Below are positions 1 through 12,640 of a stretch of DNA of 64,000 bases, piece after piece. Positions within the stretch are counted from its first letter, which is position 1. The number at the start of each line of letters is the position of its first letter. A model generated the notes under the pieces. It did not search any database, had not been told where the DNA came from, and saw only the letters and a list, made by a program, of their open reading frames with translations. The translations under genes and the position numbers were made by a program. The DNA comes from Calliphora vicina. Its lineage: Eukaryota; Arthropoda; Insecta; Diptera; Calliphoridae. The stretch is from the NCBI RefSeq assembly GCF_958450345.1, contig NC_088780.1:36727667-36791666 (forward strand), written 5' to 3'.

Positions 1-499
1 AATTGACTAGCAAACTCTTTAGTTTCCGTTTTGGAGCTATGCCTTAAAAAATTTTATCTAGTTGGTCATGATCCTGAATTCAAATACAATATAAAGGCAT
101 TAAGAACTTTTTTATGTCATTCATTAATTCGGGTTTTAAATTAATTAACTAATTCTTTAGTAAATTAATTATTCACTATTTCAAAGTTATTTATAACAAA
201 TGATATTATACATCAAGCTCTATTAACGTTGCCGAATCTTTGCTTAATAAAGTGATCTTGGGAATCTGTCCAAAGTTTGATATCATTGTCACTGAACGTG
301 GCTAATTTGATCATGATTGATGCATTTACAAATTCGTAAAACGTTTATTACCATGTTAGACAAATATGTTCAACGATGTTGAAAATCATGTATAAGACGA
401 ACTCCATGCTTTTCTTGCAACGTTAGTTTGCAATATTTGTGTTTATCATTCGATTTATTAAATATTTTGCAACACTTACGTACGCGGTTAATAACATTA

Positions 500-905
500 C
501 TTATATACGTACATTTTAAGATCATGGCCTTCATCTATTTCAATGTATTCATTATAAATGTCATCCTCAATATCACTTTCGACTACCGTTTCAAAATCAC
601 ATTCTCCATCACATTCAACTCCACTTTAATCTAAGTTAAAATTTTGATTATTAATTGCGATTTTTCTAATATTTCGCCATCTAAATAACAAATATTTTAT
701 CCCGTACCTTTTCTTTTCATTGGTTCAAGTCCTAAGTTAAAAATTTTCAAAGATTTGTTTTTAGAATTGTAACTTCTTGCAGTAATATTTATATATTTAT
801 GGAAGGAGCTATCGAACACTTTTCTACAGTGATCGAATGTCCCTTTGTCTTTAGTTATTTGTCGAATTTCAGAAACAATACAATTTTTTGTAGTCATTAT
901 CATAG
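500..905 (-). pseudogene. Possible transposon coding remnant, unidentified
   Basis: On the minus strand 903-697 reads as a 68-residue frame containing FDHCRKVFDSSFHKYINI, and 640-520 reads as a very acidic stretch (VECDGECDFETVVESDIEDD). The composition is more protein-like than the surroundings, and acidic stretches of this kind occur near the start of several DNA transposases. The frames are broken and no catalytic motif is visible. The adjoining 905-1020 is repeated at 39697-39790, which supports a mobile origin. It could still be chance. Confidence 0.3.
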
Positions 906-1020
906 AGAAAACACATAGAGCGGAAAATCTCCTGTCAAAGACCTAACTCAGTTGTCAAAAACCTAAGTGGTGAGAATGTATTTGTAAAAAAAACTATGTG
1001 AAAACAAAAACAACACTCGT
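905..1020. repeat. Dispersed repeat segment, inverted copy at 39697-39790
   Basis: The stretch containing CTCCTGTCAAAGACCTAACT and AAAAACCTAAGTGGTGAGAA recurs as its reverse complement at about 39697-39790 with few differences, including the flanking 'tacgagtg' and 'cacatag' parts. It is probably the end of a mobile element. Confidence 0.7.
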
Positions 1021-2490
1021 ATGTGTAACTTTTTTGAGTAATTTTTTTGCTTGAGTCATGGTCATTATTAATTATTTAAATTTGAAATTATGAAAAATGT
1101 TAATCGATTTAATAAATTTAAATATATATGAACATTTATTCGTTTTATTCGATTATTCTACATCAAATTGTACGAATTATTCGTTATTCGAAAATGACCA
1201 TTTTTAAACTGTTCGAATGATTATTCGTAAGAAATTATTCGATTAATCGAACGATCATTAGTCGAATGAATACCCTATTAGGCAGCCATGATGCATCAAA
1301 TCTATTTAGTGGTTATTCTTTGCTGATGACACAAGCCATGTTTACCACAATCATGTTTTTTCTCTGCGTGTAGCAGTGTTGGCTACCTATTCAAAATGAT
1401 TAGAAGGTAACGATAATTTGAATTATTTCGGTACCGGTATTATATTACAATATTTATTTATGTTCATTAAAATTCTATACACATGTTTAAAATAATAATA
1501 AATTCAGTCACAAACTGAGATCTATACGAAAATAAATTCAGAATTATTTAAAATTTTCTCCAATACCACCCCACTGTGCAGCAGTTTAATAATATAAATA
1601 AATCTTGTGTTTTTTTTACAACTAAACGAAACAAACAAAAAAAATAGCTTGTTTTCCTATGGCCTCTTGTTGTAAAATGCTGTTCTCCCATAAACTGAAT
1701 TGTCGAAATGCATATTCATACATTTACATACAGACACGCACACACTCATCCTAATACAGAGAGAAAATGAGAGCAAAAAAAAACACAACAACAGTAGCAG
1801 CAGCAGCATTAACCGTGTATGTATTAAATATAGATTTATAACACTAAAATATAAATACGTATTTGTACATAAATACGTAAATATATGAATATTTGTACAT
1901 TATATACTATTTATATACATAGATACAAACTTACACATGAGTATCTGTGCATTCATACATATTCATACATATAAACACACACGCGTTTAGCGAAAAAAGA
2001 AAACACAAACAAAATTTGTATTATTTTTCTTTTTATTCTTTTCTTTCTGATGTTTCTTAGACTAAAAATCTTTTTAGCATATAATGAAAATATACAATGA
2101 CAGACAGACGGACGGACATACATTGGAATATAAACATACAAACTTACATACATATTCATAAATACATATGTACGTACGTATGTATGCTTAGCTTTATATT
2201 TTAATGGGAATATAGACAAGATAAATTTCATGGATTTCCTATAGACAAGAGTAGGAAAAACTAAAGGAAAATAAATAGCTGAAAAATTTACGTATGATTT
2301 AAATTGTGATTTGTTTTTAGTAGTTGTTCATAGAACAAGAATAAGAAGACGTTGAATAGAAAAAAAAGAAAAAAGCGCAAGATACAACAAAAGTAGTAAA
2401 AGTGGAAAAGGTCTTAAATGACAAAGATTTTTTTTATTTATTTTTAATAACTTAATAACACTAGTCGTCATCCAAGAAGGGCTCCTCGTG
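1021..2490. other. No gene seen; AT-rich sequence with short simple repeats
   Basis: Contains TTCG-rich sequence near 1140-1270, CAG/CAA runs near 1790-1810, many TATG/CATA words at 1830-2180 and GACAGACAGACGGACGGACA at about 2098. Open frames here have no recognisable content. Confidence 0.5.
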
Positions 2491-2497
2491 CAAACCA

Positions 2498-2760
2498 TAT
2501 TTATACCCTACACCACCACAGTGGGAAGAGTATATTGGGTCAGGGCTGATGTATGTAACAGTCAAAGTAACTTTTTGAGACGATTTAACAATGTCCGTCC
2601 GTCCATCCATTCATCCGTCTATCCGCCTGGATGGCGATCATTGCAAAGTCTAGATCACAATTTTAAAGATATTTCGATAAAATTTGGCACAAGGACTCCT
2701 ATTGAAACTGGAAAAAATCGGTCGATTATTTAGCCTAGCCTCTATAATGAAAAAATCCTC
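2498..2760 (-). repeat. Family B dispersed repeat, 3' fragment in minus orientation
   Basis: Begins with TATACCCTACACCACCAC, the reverse complement of the GGTGGTGTAGGGTATA end seen at 5497 and 9126. GTCCGTCCGTCCATC follows, with a stretch (GATATTTCGATAAAATTTGG, CTATTGAAACTGG) that matches 8840-8910 in opposite orientation. Confidence 0.7.
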
Positions 2761-2930
2761 CTGATATAGGATTTTATAGTCCACTAGCTGAACCCGTTCC
2801 GCGTTGCTGGCCTTTAAAAAACATCTGTTTTATATTGCATTTTGATTTTAATATCGGACAAAACTAAAGCACGGACTCCTCCTATCTGACTTCCAACTCG
2901 AAACAATTATTATATTAGCGATATGACGCA

Positions 2931-3995
2931 CAGTGGGGCAGAATCAACTTTTTTTAAATAAATCTGGCATTTCTAGACGGCTGGTCTGATCGAGATAAAA
3001 TTTGACATGCGCGTAGAAAAGGAGTATCCGAGTTCAAGTTATTAAAATAAACCCTACAAATTCTCCACGGGCGGCGCTATGGGGTCTCAAAGTAGGGTAC
3101 CTTCGACATGTAAAATTTTAATGTCATTATTTGTTTCCCATTTTTGCCATTTTTTGTTTCCCATCTGATTTAAAAGATTATTATATTGGAAAGCGATCAG
3201 CTAGGTCTTGAAAAGACATGCTTGCGTATGCCATTTATCTCTTATAATTTCCGAGTTATAAGCATTTAAAAATTTAAATTTTAAAATTTTGTCATACCTT
3301 GGTCTGCTTTTTTAAAAATATAGGACGTACTTTTGGAAAGAATGGAATTGAATTTTTTTGTTAGTGAGACAACTATATAGCCAATAATATACGAGATATT
3401 TCAGAGCAATATCTATTATGGATCCAAAAATAAACGATAAACAATTTAAAAATTCAAAATGTAGTAGGTTTTTGCTGTTTTTTGGGCGAAAAGGTGTCTT
3501 ATGCCCATAATTTCAACAAATAGATATCTATGGTGTGCAATACCCAACTGATAGATTTACCTAAAAGGTAACTTGACATTAATTTCAAATGCATATCTAC
3601 GGATCAAAATTACTAAATATTTTTACTCCATAAGTAACTAAGCACTGATAGATATCTATTTGTTGAAATTAATTAATTATCCCAAATATCTGCTCAACAA
3701 CCAATCCCTGGTTTCTCTCTTTTATTTTATGAAAAGATCGCCTCTGATCTTGTTCCTATCAATCTAATTGTATATCTGTATATTCATAACTCTTTTATGT
3801 TTCTTTCAGAACATATAACAATTTTATGTTTTACTGTAAGATATCTTCACTGAGAACAATTAGGTATAAAAAACATGTCCTATTTTTCGAATATATCGCG
3901 CCTATGCCCTTCAGAATTTGACATATTTTTTCTCAAAATTTCAACTTTGGGAAAGCTGGGATCAACTTTATCAAGCGATTTGCATTTCATTGTTT
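2931..3995 (+). repeat. Family A (fold-back-like) repeat, copy 1, interrupted
   Basis: Starts CACAGTGGGGCAGAATCAAC and continues with the family landmarks GGCGGCGCTATGGGG, CAAAGTAGGGTAC and TTGCTGTTTTTTGGGCGAAA. It is interrupted at about 3505-3800 by a small inverted-repeat element and unrecognised sequence, then resumes with AGAACATATAACAATTTTAT to about 3995. The same core is present at 7945, 33037, 42998, 50351 and 54112. Confidence 0.75.
3509..3670. mobile_element. Miniature inverted-repeat element (about 162 bp)
   Basis: A perfect terminal inverted repeat of 23 bases: AATTTCAACAAATAGATATC on the left and its reverse complement ending at 3670. It is inserted in family A copy 1. The target duplication is ambiguous (TTA/TAA-rich flanks). 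It has no coding capacity. Confidence 0.7.
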
Positions 3996-4003
3996 CGCCA
4001 TCA

Positions 4004-4860
4004 TTATTTTTTGTTGCCAAAATTGCACGTTACCACAGCCAATCCGAATTGTTTTAGTTTCTTGTAAAACTTGGGAATACATTGTCGACAATTCATTGAA
4101 TGTGGGAACGAAATTTCATTTGTGGCGGGATCAATAGGAATTTTTCCATTTTCGATGTCCAACAATTGTTTTGAAAATGTTTCGACCCTTCTTGCAACAA
4201 ATGCACACACATACTCTTCTTCTTCTGTAGCTTCATTTCCAGTGAATTCATTTTGAAGGAACTTCGCATCATTGGGAAGCGGGAGCAGTAATCCCGATGG
4301 ACGTCATTTGAAAGCATGAGTTGTACTTTCGGATATTTTGAAGGAAATCGGAGTGGCGACGGAAATGTAACATAAAAGCGGCTCAGGCGGCTCAATAATT
4401 GGTGGCAAAAAAAACTTTACCGTTCGAACAGCACATTCCCGGTGATTACTTAGGGCCCTTCAAAACACTGCAATGTAAGCAAAGTTTGTTCATTACGTCA
4501 ATCAGTAGATGGTCTTGTAGTCACCATCCTTATTGTAATGAAATGTCGCCAACTTCGAAATCGATTCTTTCACTTGATCGAGCCATTCGGGAGTGATTGG
4601 CTTGTAGTCTTTCAATATGCTGATGGAGTGTCTCTGCAGCTTTCGATGAAGATGCACATTTGCTGAAGTCGTGATTCGCGTCTTCTTTCGGTTTCTGCGG
4701 CTCTAGACGTCGATGCTCTTTCCTGAAGACATGATTCGAGATCCGCAGCTGTTTCAGCTTCTCTTCTTTTCCTGATCTTCCGTGATTTGGTTATGTCCTT
4801 ACCAATGCCTGTTTTTTGGTGACATTTTTGTAAATTTTCCCTTAAAATAATTTGTAAACC
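4004..4860 (-). pseudogene. Helitron rolling-circle transposon relic (N-terminal basic region, zinc finger and helicase scraps)
   Basis: Read on the minus strand, 4860-4545 gives a basic, frame-broken N-terminal segment with AAETLHQH. 4500-4405 gives a broken zinc-finger-like stretch with SPGMCCSNGKV, a signature of insect Helitron proteins. 4395-4004 gives helicase pieces, including FSKQLLDIENGKIPIDP, which resembles the LLDIGNGK...P motif of the Helitron PIF1-type helicase. The pieces lie in different frames with an internal stop, and the Rep nickase part is missing, so this is a dead copy. The basic region is repeated at 57249-57600. Confidence 0.75.
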
Positions 4861-5051
4861 AATATTATTCTTGCAGAAATAATATCAAAACTCTTTTTAT
4901 TTACTAATTTGATTTAACTTATAGCTTTTTAACTGATCAATACAAAACTGTAATTAACGCAAAGCAAATCAAATGCAGTCAGTAACTAAATGAAAACAAA
5001 TTGTATTTGAATAAAACCGTTATTTTTTATGAATTCACCGTTATCTTCATA

Positions 5052-5500
5052 TAATACCCTACACTAAGGAAATGTTTTTCCAAAAACATTTTTCTTTTAA
5101 AATATCAATAATTCATATTCGTGACTGATTTTCGAAAGTGGCTTTATATGGGAGCTATGATCAGTTATGGACCGATCCCCATGAAATTAGATGGTGTGAT
5201 TTATGTCCATATTAAAGTTAACTATGTTGAATTTTGTGCGTATACCAAAATTTTTAAGAGATTTATGCACGTTAAAGTGATTTTCGGAAGCGGGTCTATA
5301 TGGGAGCTATGACTAATTATGGATCGATCGTAACAAAACGTGGACAGATAGACGGACGGACATCGTTTAATCGACTGAGAAAGTGATTACAAGTCGATCG
5401 GTATACTTTAAGGTGGGTGTTAGATTAATATTTTTGGGCGTTTCAAACATTTGCACAAACGCATTATACCCTCCCCACTATGGTGGTGTAGGGTATACAA
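5052..5500 (+). repeat. Family B dispersed repeat, copy 2
   Basis: Contains TATATGGGAGCTATGA, ACGGACGGACATCGTTTA and TCGGTATACTTTAAGGTGGG. It ends in the imperfect palindrome TATACCCTCCCCACTA / TGGTGGTGTAGGGTATA at 5465-5497. It closely matches 8420-9126. The short open frames inside are also repeated there and are not gene evidence. Confidence 0.78.
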
Positions 5501-7944
5501 CTTGGAATGCGGAGAGTTCTTCAAAATATATTTTTTTAAATAGTTTTCCAATGGAAATTTCTTATGGACCTTATTAATCGCGGCCTACTTGTTTTATCTG
5601 GAATGTTTTCCTTTCTTCGCTATGACAAAATCATTCGTTTCAATTAACATTTTTAGAATGATGCTAAACAACGAAATAAAAATTGTCGTTGGGAATGCAA
5701 AAAAAAAAATATTTCTCAAATGAAAATTTTTTTAAGCAAAAAAATGTTGGACAAAATTAAATTTTTGTTTCTCAAAATTGAATTTTTTTTTGCCTAAATT
5801 GAAGAAAGGGTTTATATACCCTCCGCCCATAGACTGAAAATCAAAACTCTGACAGTGTTACCCGCTATATACCCACATCCATGTTTATATATAGATGTAA
5901 ATATAGGAGGATCTTACTGAAATACCCTTTGCTTATATCTTAATTGCAGAAATTACATAAATGCTATAATCAAGGTTTTAGTTGTCAACAAATTTAGAAA
6001 TCTATTTATTAAGTGAATGAATAAAAGTAACCGATCACTTTTTATAATTAACCGTCTATTTAGCTTATCAATATAATGGTTGATATAACTAAATGTAGTT
6101 ATAAGGAATAAATAAAAAACAGGAACTAACCTATTACAAATCGAATAGTATTTTTCCAAGCCATGCCCAACTCTGTTCCTAAACTAACAATATACTTTAT
6201 GCCCTTATTCCCATAGTGCATTCAAACAAAAACTATAAATTTGCTAGCTAAGTTTCTGTTGCTGTTCAAATGTAGAACAAAAATGTAGAAACAACAAAAA
6301 ATTAAATGACTTTTTTTTGCGTAAGCATTCACAAGAATATAAATTTTATTAAAAACCTTACAATAAATTGTTTGCAAAGTAAATGAAACAGAAAAATATG
6401 AGAAACAAAATATTTAATAATTTGAGGAAAAAGTGTATGTGAAACTAGTTTATTTTATTTTCAATAAAAAAAAGAAAACATGTTGTTTTATTTAGTAATT
6501 GCCAGACAATTTGCTGAATTAAAAATAAAAATTGAAAAAACAACATGAACGGGTCAATTAGAGAGAGTAATGAATGGGTGGCGTATGATTTATGTGCAAT
6601 TAATATGACGAATTCGCACAGAGAGCCGTTAACTAGGAAATTAATGATTTTTATTTTAACTAAATTTTGTTTTGTTAAATAACTCAAAAAAATTTCAAAT
6701 ATTTTCCCTAACCAAAACTATAGTTTTACCTTTGTTAGTTTTAGTAAATAAATAAATGTTGAAAAATAATATTAAAAAAATACAAATTCAAATTTATTAA
6801 ACACATTTTCCTTTCCTAAAATTTATTTTAATTTTGATACAACATAAAATATAAAATGTTTTTACTAATTTGTGACTATTAAATATTTTACGCAAAAAAA
6901 CACACCAAATAAAAAATAATAATAAATAAATAAAACAACACAAAAAATATTAGACTAAATTCTGTGTGCCATAAGTGTGTGTTAATTTCTTTTTTGTGTT
7001 TGTATGTGTGTAGAAAAGATTTAATTCTATATCATTTTTAATAATTATTATAAAAATAAATCAAGAAAGTAATCTTTGCAGATGCTGCCACAAAAATGAA
7101 ACCAATAAATTTGTTCATAAAAAAAAATAAAATTTAAAAAAAAAAAATTGTTTCGTTGTTTTCTTGAAAATATTGTTTCGTTTGGTGAATATTTTTTTTG
7201 TTTTAATTTTTGCAAAAAAAAAATATACCACAAAACAAACAAAATGTTTTTTTTTTTTAAATTTGGACAAGAATGTGTGCTGTATTGTTAATCCAGGGGA
7301 TTTAATTATGAGTCAACTAAATCAAATTTATTTTATTGTAAAACAAACAATATGAAAATAGTTTACTAAAAGGAAAACCACTGCGAATAATATGACAGTG
7401 GGGCAAACTGCTTACATTTTGAACTCTGTCTATATTTTGTCGAAGTGATCCATTACAAAGAACTTAATTAACTTTAACAATATGTTTTTTTTTGTTAAAA
7501 AGAATAACCTATTATTTTTTTCGAGTAACCAGTAACTTTGTCTGGAAAAAATTTTGTGAACAATGAAATTAGGTTTAAGTAATTTTAGAAACCCGATTAA
7601 ACATTCATTTTATTTCAAATAATCGGTTATTTTGATGTACATTTAGCAATAGTTATTGATTCGTATTTGTTCCATTTAATATTATATTCCATAAATCATG
7701 TTATTTTCATTTTATATAAGTTAATAAATACAAATCATGTTTAAGCATGCCAAGAATGTAACTGATTACCTATACGATATTTAGCTCTAACCTAATGAAA
7801 TATTTATTTTAGTGTAATTTAATGCAAAAAAAAAAATTTGGTGTTTTCATTACACAGTGAAGTTAAAAAGTTGTATTGTGTGTATGTCCTCAAAAGTTTA
7901 ACTTTTATTTTGTAACATTTGTGCAATATAAATTTACACAAAGT
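5501..7944. other. No gene seen; AT-rich, T/A-run-rich stretch
   Basis: Homopolymer runs are frequent (for example 7120-7150 and 7200-7260). A hairpin-capable motif of the AACCGATTAC type is at 7503-7536. No coding potential is recognised. Confidence 0.5.
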
Positions 7945-9800
7945 ATTGGCCATTGGAAATAAATCTGGCATTTTTAAATGGCTGGTCCGATCGGGATAAC
8001 ATTTGACATGGACGTAGCCAAGGAGAATTCGAGTTTAAGTTATTCAAATGGCCCTACAAATGATCCAGGGGCGGCGTTATGGGTGCTCAAAGTAGGGTAC
8101 CTTCAACATGTAAAACACGTGCCATTTTTTTGGTTTGTATCCGATTTCAAAGATTCTTATATTTTTGCAAAGCCTTCGGCTAGGTCTAATACATTATATT
8201 ACATCTGAGTTACAAGCATATCCGCTTCCTTGGTCCGCTTTTTTAAAATTTTTTTTTTGTTAGTTGGACAACTAAATTACCAATAATATAAAAACGATTT
8301 CAGAGCAATATCAATTATGAATCCAAAAATAAACGATTTTCAATTTAAAAATTCCAAAAATAGTAAATTTTTGCTGTTTTTTGGACAAAAAGGTGACTTA
8401 GCTCTTTTCTAAATTAAACAGGTAAGAAAGTATGGTCGGTCAAGCTAAGTAAACGAGAAAAAACATTTTTCTTTTAAAATTTCAATAATTTATATTTTTG
8501 AGTGATTTTCGGAAGTGGGCCTTATATGGAAGCTATGATCAATTATGGACCGATCACCATGAAATTAGGTTGTGTGATTTATGTCTATATTAAAGTTAAC
8601 TATGTTGAATTTTGTGAGTATACCAACATTTTTAAGAGATTTATGCACGTTAAAATGATTTTCGGAAGCGGGTATATATGGGAGCTATGACTAATTATAG
8701 ACCGATCGTAACAAAATTTTGTATATATAAAACTTATTTGGAGCGGAATTTGTGAAGATACATATATAAATTAAACATTTATGACCGATAAATTCCAATT
8801 TCGGAAGGACATTTGTATGGGGGCTAAGTGAAATAATGGACCGATTGCAGCCAGTTTCAATAGGCTTGGTCCTTGGGACGAAAAATATAAAATCTGTAAT
8901 AAATTTGATCGAAATATCTTCAACATTACGACCTGTACTCTGCGCACAAGGTTTACATGGACAGCCAGCCATCCAGTCAGACGGACGGACATCGTTTATT
9001 CGACTCAGAAAGTGATTCTAAGTCAGTCGGTATACTTTAAGGTGGGTATTAGACTAATATTTTTGGGCGTTACAAACATCTGCACAAACGCATAATACCC
9101 TCCCCACTATGGTGGTGTAGGGTATAAAAACAACTTTCTTTAAGAATATATATGTTTTTCTGTAAGGTTTCTTTACGGAGAACATTTTGGTATAAAAAAC
9201 ATTTTGGTATATTATTTGAATATGTGGGCCCTCTTCAGAAAATGACCTATTGTTTATCGAAATTTTAATTTTGGCCAACATGTTCTAAAATCCCAAAGCT
9301 GGGATCGAAAAATGAAATGCAGATTTGGAAACCTAGATGTGTTTCATATTTACCTCCATAGTATTTTCCCAGCCCCGAAGTAAATGTAGAACTTATGGGC
9401 AAAATTGTAAAAAATAGCATTTTTGGGATTTTCAAATCAATTTTTAGTTTTTTTACACTTTGTTATTTAGAATGATAAATTTAAAAAACTTCGAAAATTT
9501 CATTAAGTTTTGTTAAAAAAGAAAGATTTTATTACATATTTATTGAGTTTCTAAAACTAAAATTTGTATCAAAATTTTAATAGGTTTGCAAATATTATGA
9601 ACAATTTGATCCACATTTATTCCGAATTATTTTTTTTTTTTGGTTTAGATAAGTTAATTTTTGGTCTTACAAAAGAAATTTCAAGTCAATATCTCAATTA
9701 TATTCAAATCTATTCCATTTTTAAAACTCAGTCTATACAACCGGTATGTGAAACCAATGAGTTGGCTTTTTTGGACCAGCATTATAATCTATGTAGGGTC
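7945..9800 (+). repeat. Family A repeat, copy 2, split by a family B insertion
   Basis: 7945-8419 carries GGAAATAAATCTGGCATTT, GGCGGCGTTATGGG and GCTGTTTTTTGGACAAAAAG. The same repeat resumes after 9126 with ACTTTCTTTAAGAA, CATTTTGGTATAAAAAACAT, GTTCTAAAATCCCAAAGCTG and GATCCACATTTATTC. The order matches the uninterrupted copy at 50351-51600, so 8420-9126 was inserted later. Confidence 0.75.
8420..9126 (+). repeat. Family B dispersed repeat, copy 3, nested in family A
   Basis: Starts near AGGTAAGAAAGTATGGTCGG and ends in TATGGTGGTGTAGGGTATAA. The inside matches copy 2 but keeps an extra part (8720-8960) with TTGTATGGGGGCTAAGTGAA and GACCGATTGCAGCC. The 3' terminal palindrome is at 9093-9126. 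It is non-coding. Confidence 0.75.
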
Positions 9801-9947
9801 AATTAAACCCCTACTTAGCATACCCTTAATGATAAGTAGAATCACTAGTTCATGACAGTCACCCAGAACTGCTGGGGTTTTTAAAGGCAAAAATATGAAA
9901 TGATTTTTAATATCCACAATACAGCTTAAAATATTATTTGTATAAAA

Positions 9948-10940
9948 ATAACTGATTACATTTTTCGAGTAACCGATAACTGAGCACAAAGCCAGGACAG
10001 TTCTTAAAATTGATTGTATTTAAAGCTACATGTAAGAAATTTTATTTAAATAGCTTTAGAAATCCGAATAATCGTTCAAAACATTTTGGGTAATCGGTTC
10101 GTTTTATGCCTTTAAAACACTTGTTCATTGATAATTTTATAATAAAAAATGGGTATACACTGCAAAATTTTTTAAAAAATTAACCGATTACTTTTACTCT
10201 TCATTTTAAAAAAAGCAACCGATTACTTTTACAAGTAACCATCTTCAAAATAATGTACAATTTGTATATTATTGTGTTATTTAATTAAATAATAAACATT
10301 TGTAGTTTTGAAAGTTAAAAATACTGTATGTGAAACAAATAACCGATTACTTTTTCAAGTAACCGGTTATTTAAATAAAAAAATAATGAAATTTTTAGAA
10401 TAATATGTATTTAAACTTAAAAAAAAATTTCTTTGAAAGACTTTAGAATCGATCACTATATTCTCAGTAGCCGATTATTTTCCGGTTAGTTGATACAAAA
10501 GCTATGAGTAAGAATGTGTATCGTTCATTTTGTATTGGAGTAATCGATTATTTGTATGCATAATGAGCAATTGTTCATTGTTTGTTTTTCTATTTAAAGG
10601 TAGTACATATCGCATTGGTTCATATCTACCGACTGTAAAAATCTTACATAATTTTCTCTACTCTTTCGCCAAAAAATACAGTTGTATCCGTCTGCAACTT
10701 TCATTGTAATGTACTAAAAAAATACAGTTTTCTGCCTCTACTGAGAATTTTTAAATTTTGAGTTGACTCTCTTTAGAGGAGCCAATGCGATATGTATTCC
10801 AATTTATTGGCAAAAATAACGTTTTCTTTTAAAGCAACCGATATCTTAAATAAGTTTTTCTTTCAAATTATATAAATCATTTATAGTACAGTAGAGTGAA
10901 AAGAGTTATAACCGATTACTTTTTCAAGTAACCGGTTATT
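9948..10940. repeat. Dispersed hairpin motif AACCGATTAC...GTAACCGGTT
   Basis: Copies lie at 9948-9980, 10181-10240, 10339-10370 and 10907-10940, with a diverged one at 7503-7536. The best copies read AACCGATTACTTTTTCAAG then TAACCGGTTAT, a 12-base dyad with one or two mismatches. The neighbourhoods otherwise differ. Confidence 0.72.
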
Positions 10941-12407
10941 TGACCCAATGAATGTTGTTAAGAACCATAGGCAGACAAGAAGACGATTTGTTATTCTATT
11001 TTGCCTTTTTTGCCCTAAAAATGCCTTTAAGCCAACTTCCAAGCACTATTTCCCTTTTTCGTATCCTTTAATTTATATCACCCTGTTAAGTTTATTAATC
11101 TTGTATGCAAAATGCATTGTATATGTTTTCTTTAGATGCCTGTTTTTTCTGTTGCTATTCGATTTTATGAACACTATAAAAAAGAAAATCGGCAAACAGT
11201 TTTTTTGTTTTCTTTGATATACATTAAAAAACTCAAAACAACAAGAAAACAAGAAAACAACTTATTAATTTATTATTGACTTTTATGATTTTTGTATGTT
11301 CTTGCAAAAAAAGAAAAAAAAAAACACGACAACAAAACAATTTCAATTTTAATTGATTTTAAAAAATTTATGCGTTCATTTCACTTGCTGTAAGAAAAAC
11401 AATACAATACACTAAGCTTAAAATGAAAAAAGGAAATGTTTTTCATAATTTTTTTTTTTTTGATTTTTAGAATGAAAAAACTTTTCATCATCAATTTCAA
11501 TATGATTAATAGTAAAAACATTGACAATTTCCTTTTCCCCTCACTTCGTTTTCAAAACATAAACAATAGACACCTTGTTGTTTATAGAATTTCTACAATA
11601 TGAGTGATATTGTAAATCACTCATTCATTCTTTCATTCATTCATTGCTGACCATGAATGAATTATTGACTCAGCCTTAAGTCAACAAATTGTTTTCAGAG
11701 TGCTGATTGATTTTTTCGTTACAGGAAAAATCTGGAAAAGTTTTCAATAATTTAATGAAAGATTGTTGAGTTTGTGTAGAATTTTCTAAAGATTTCTCTT
11801 ATAACAACTATATGGTTTCCTTATTGTTAATCTGATATAAACTAAGAGCATTAGGATGGCTCACCCAAAAGTGAATTAAAAAAACTTGAAGTTTCTGCTT
11901 TGAGCCAAGGAACCATGATTTCAGCTGGCCATTATATAGAAATAGCGCTCTGAATAGTGTAAGTAAACTGGAATCATGACAATTAGCCCTATTCTCGAAA
12001 TAAGTATCAATATAAAATTCAAATAGAATAAAGTTCATATAAAAAGATATTGCATGAGGATCAATTAAAATATTACCACAAATTAAAGCCTTATTCAAAA
12101 AAAAATTTTAAATTTGTCAAAGGTTTTTTGACATCAACTTTAGTTACAATAGACTTTAAATCCAATAATAGAGTTAAGTCGATAAAAATAAGGAAAAATA
12201 TGTATAAGAAAATGTGTCCATCAAAATAAAATAAAATAATTAATAGAATGTCCCAGAAAAGGACTTATAAATATTTCAAACCAAGGATTTTAGAATATTT
12301 TTTGTGTCTTCTGTACAATTTGTGAAAACGGACTTAACACATTTACACACTCATTTAACGATATTTCAAATCCCAAATTTTTGCCGGTTTTCTAGAAAAT
12401 TTAGTTC

Positions 12408-12640
12408 AGCTGGTCTGTGTTTTGTTTTACAGTGGGTCAAAGTTTTAATTTTTTTTATCGTAGGGAGCATTATACTAAATGAAAAATATGTTGTAGCTTA
12501 ATGTCCGAGAGAATTCTTATTGTCTGATTTATATTGTGGAATTTTATGGGGATAATTTTAGTGGAATATCTTAACCCTCTAGCTTCTCTCTTTAGGGGTA
12601 AATTTTAAAATTTTTTCGATAAAATAAAAAAAAACCTTCA
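12408..12640 (+). repeat. Family E repeat, partial copy
   Basis: Contains CTGGTCTGTGTTTTG, TGGGTCAAAGTTTTAATTTT, GGGAGCATTATACTAAA and GTTGTAGCTTAATGTC, matching the two arms of the palindromic copy at 44143-44705. Confidence 0.65.

Noticed and set aside
8502..8690. Short gene (62-codon plus frame, also at 5121-5312)
   Set aside because: The same frame occurs in two copies of family B with changes not respecting codons; it is repeat sequence.
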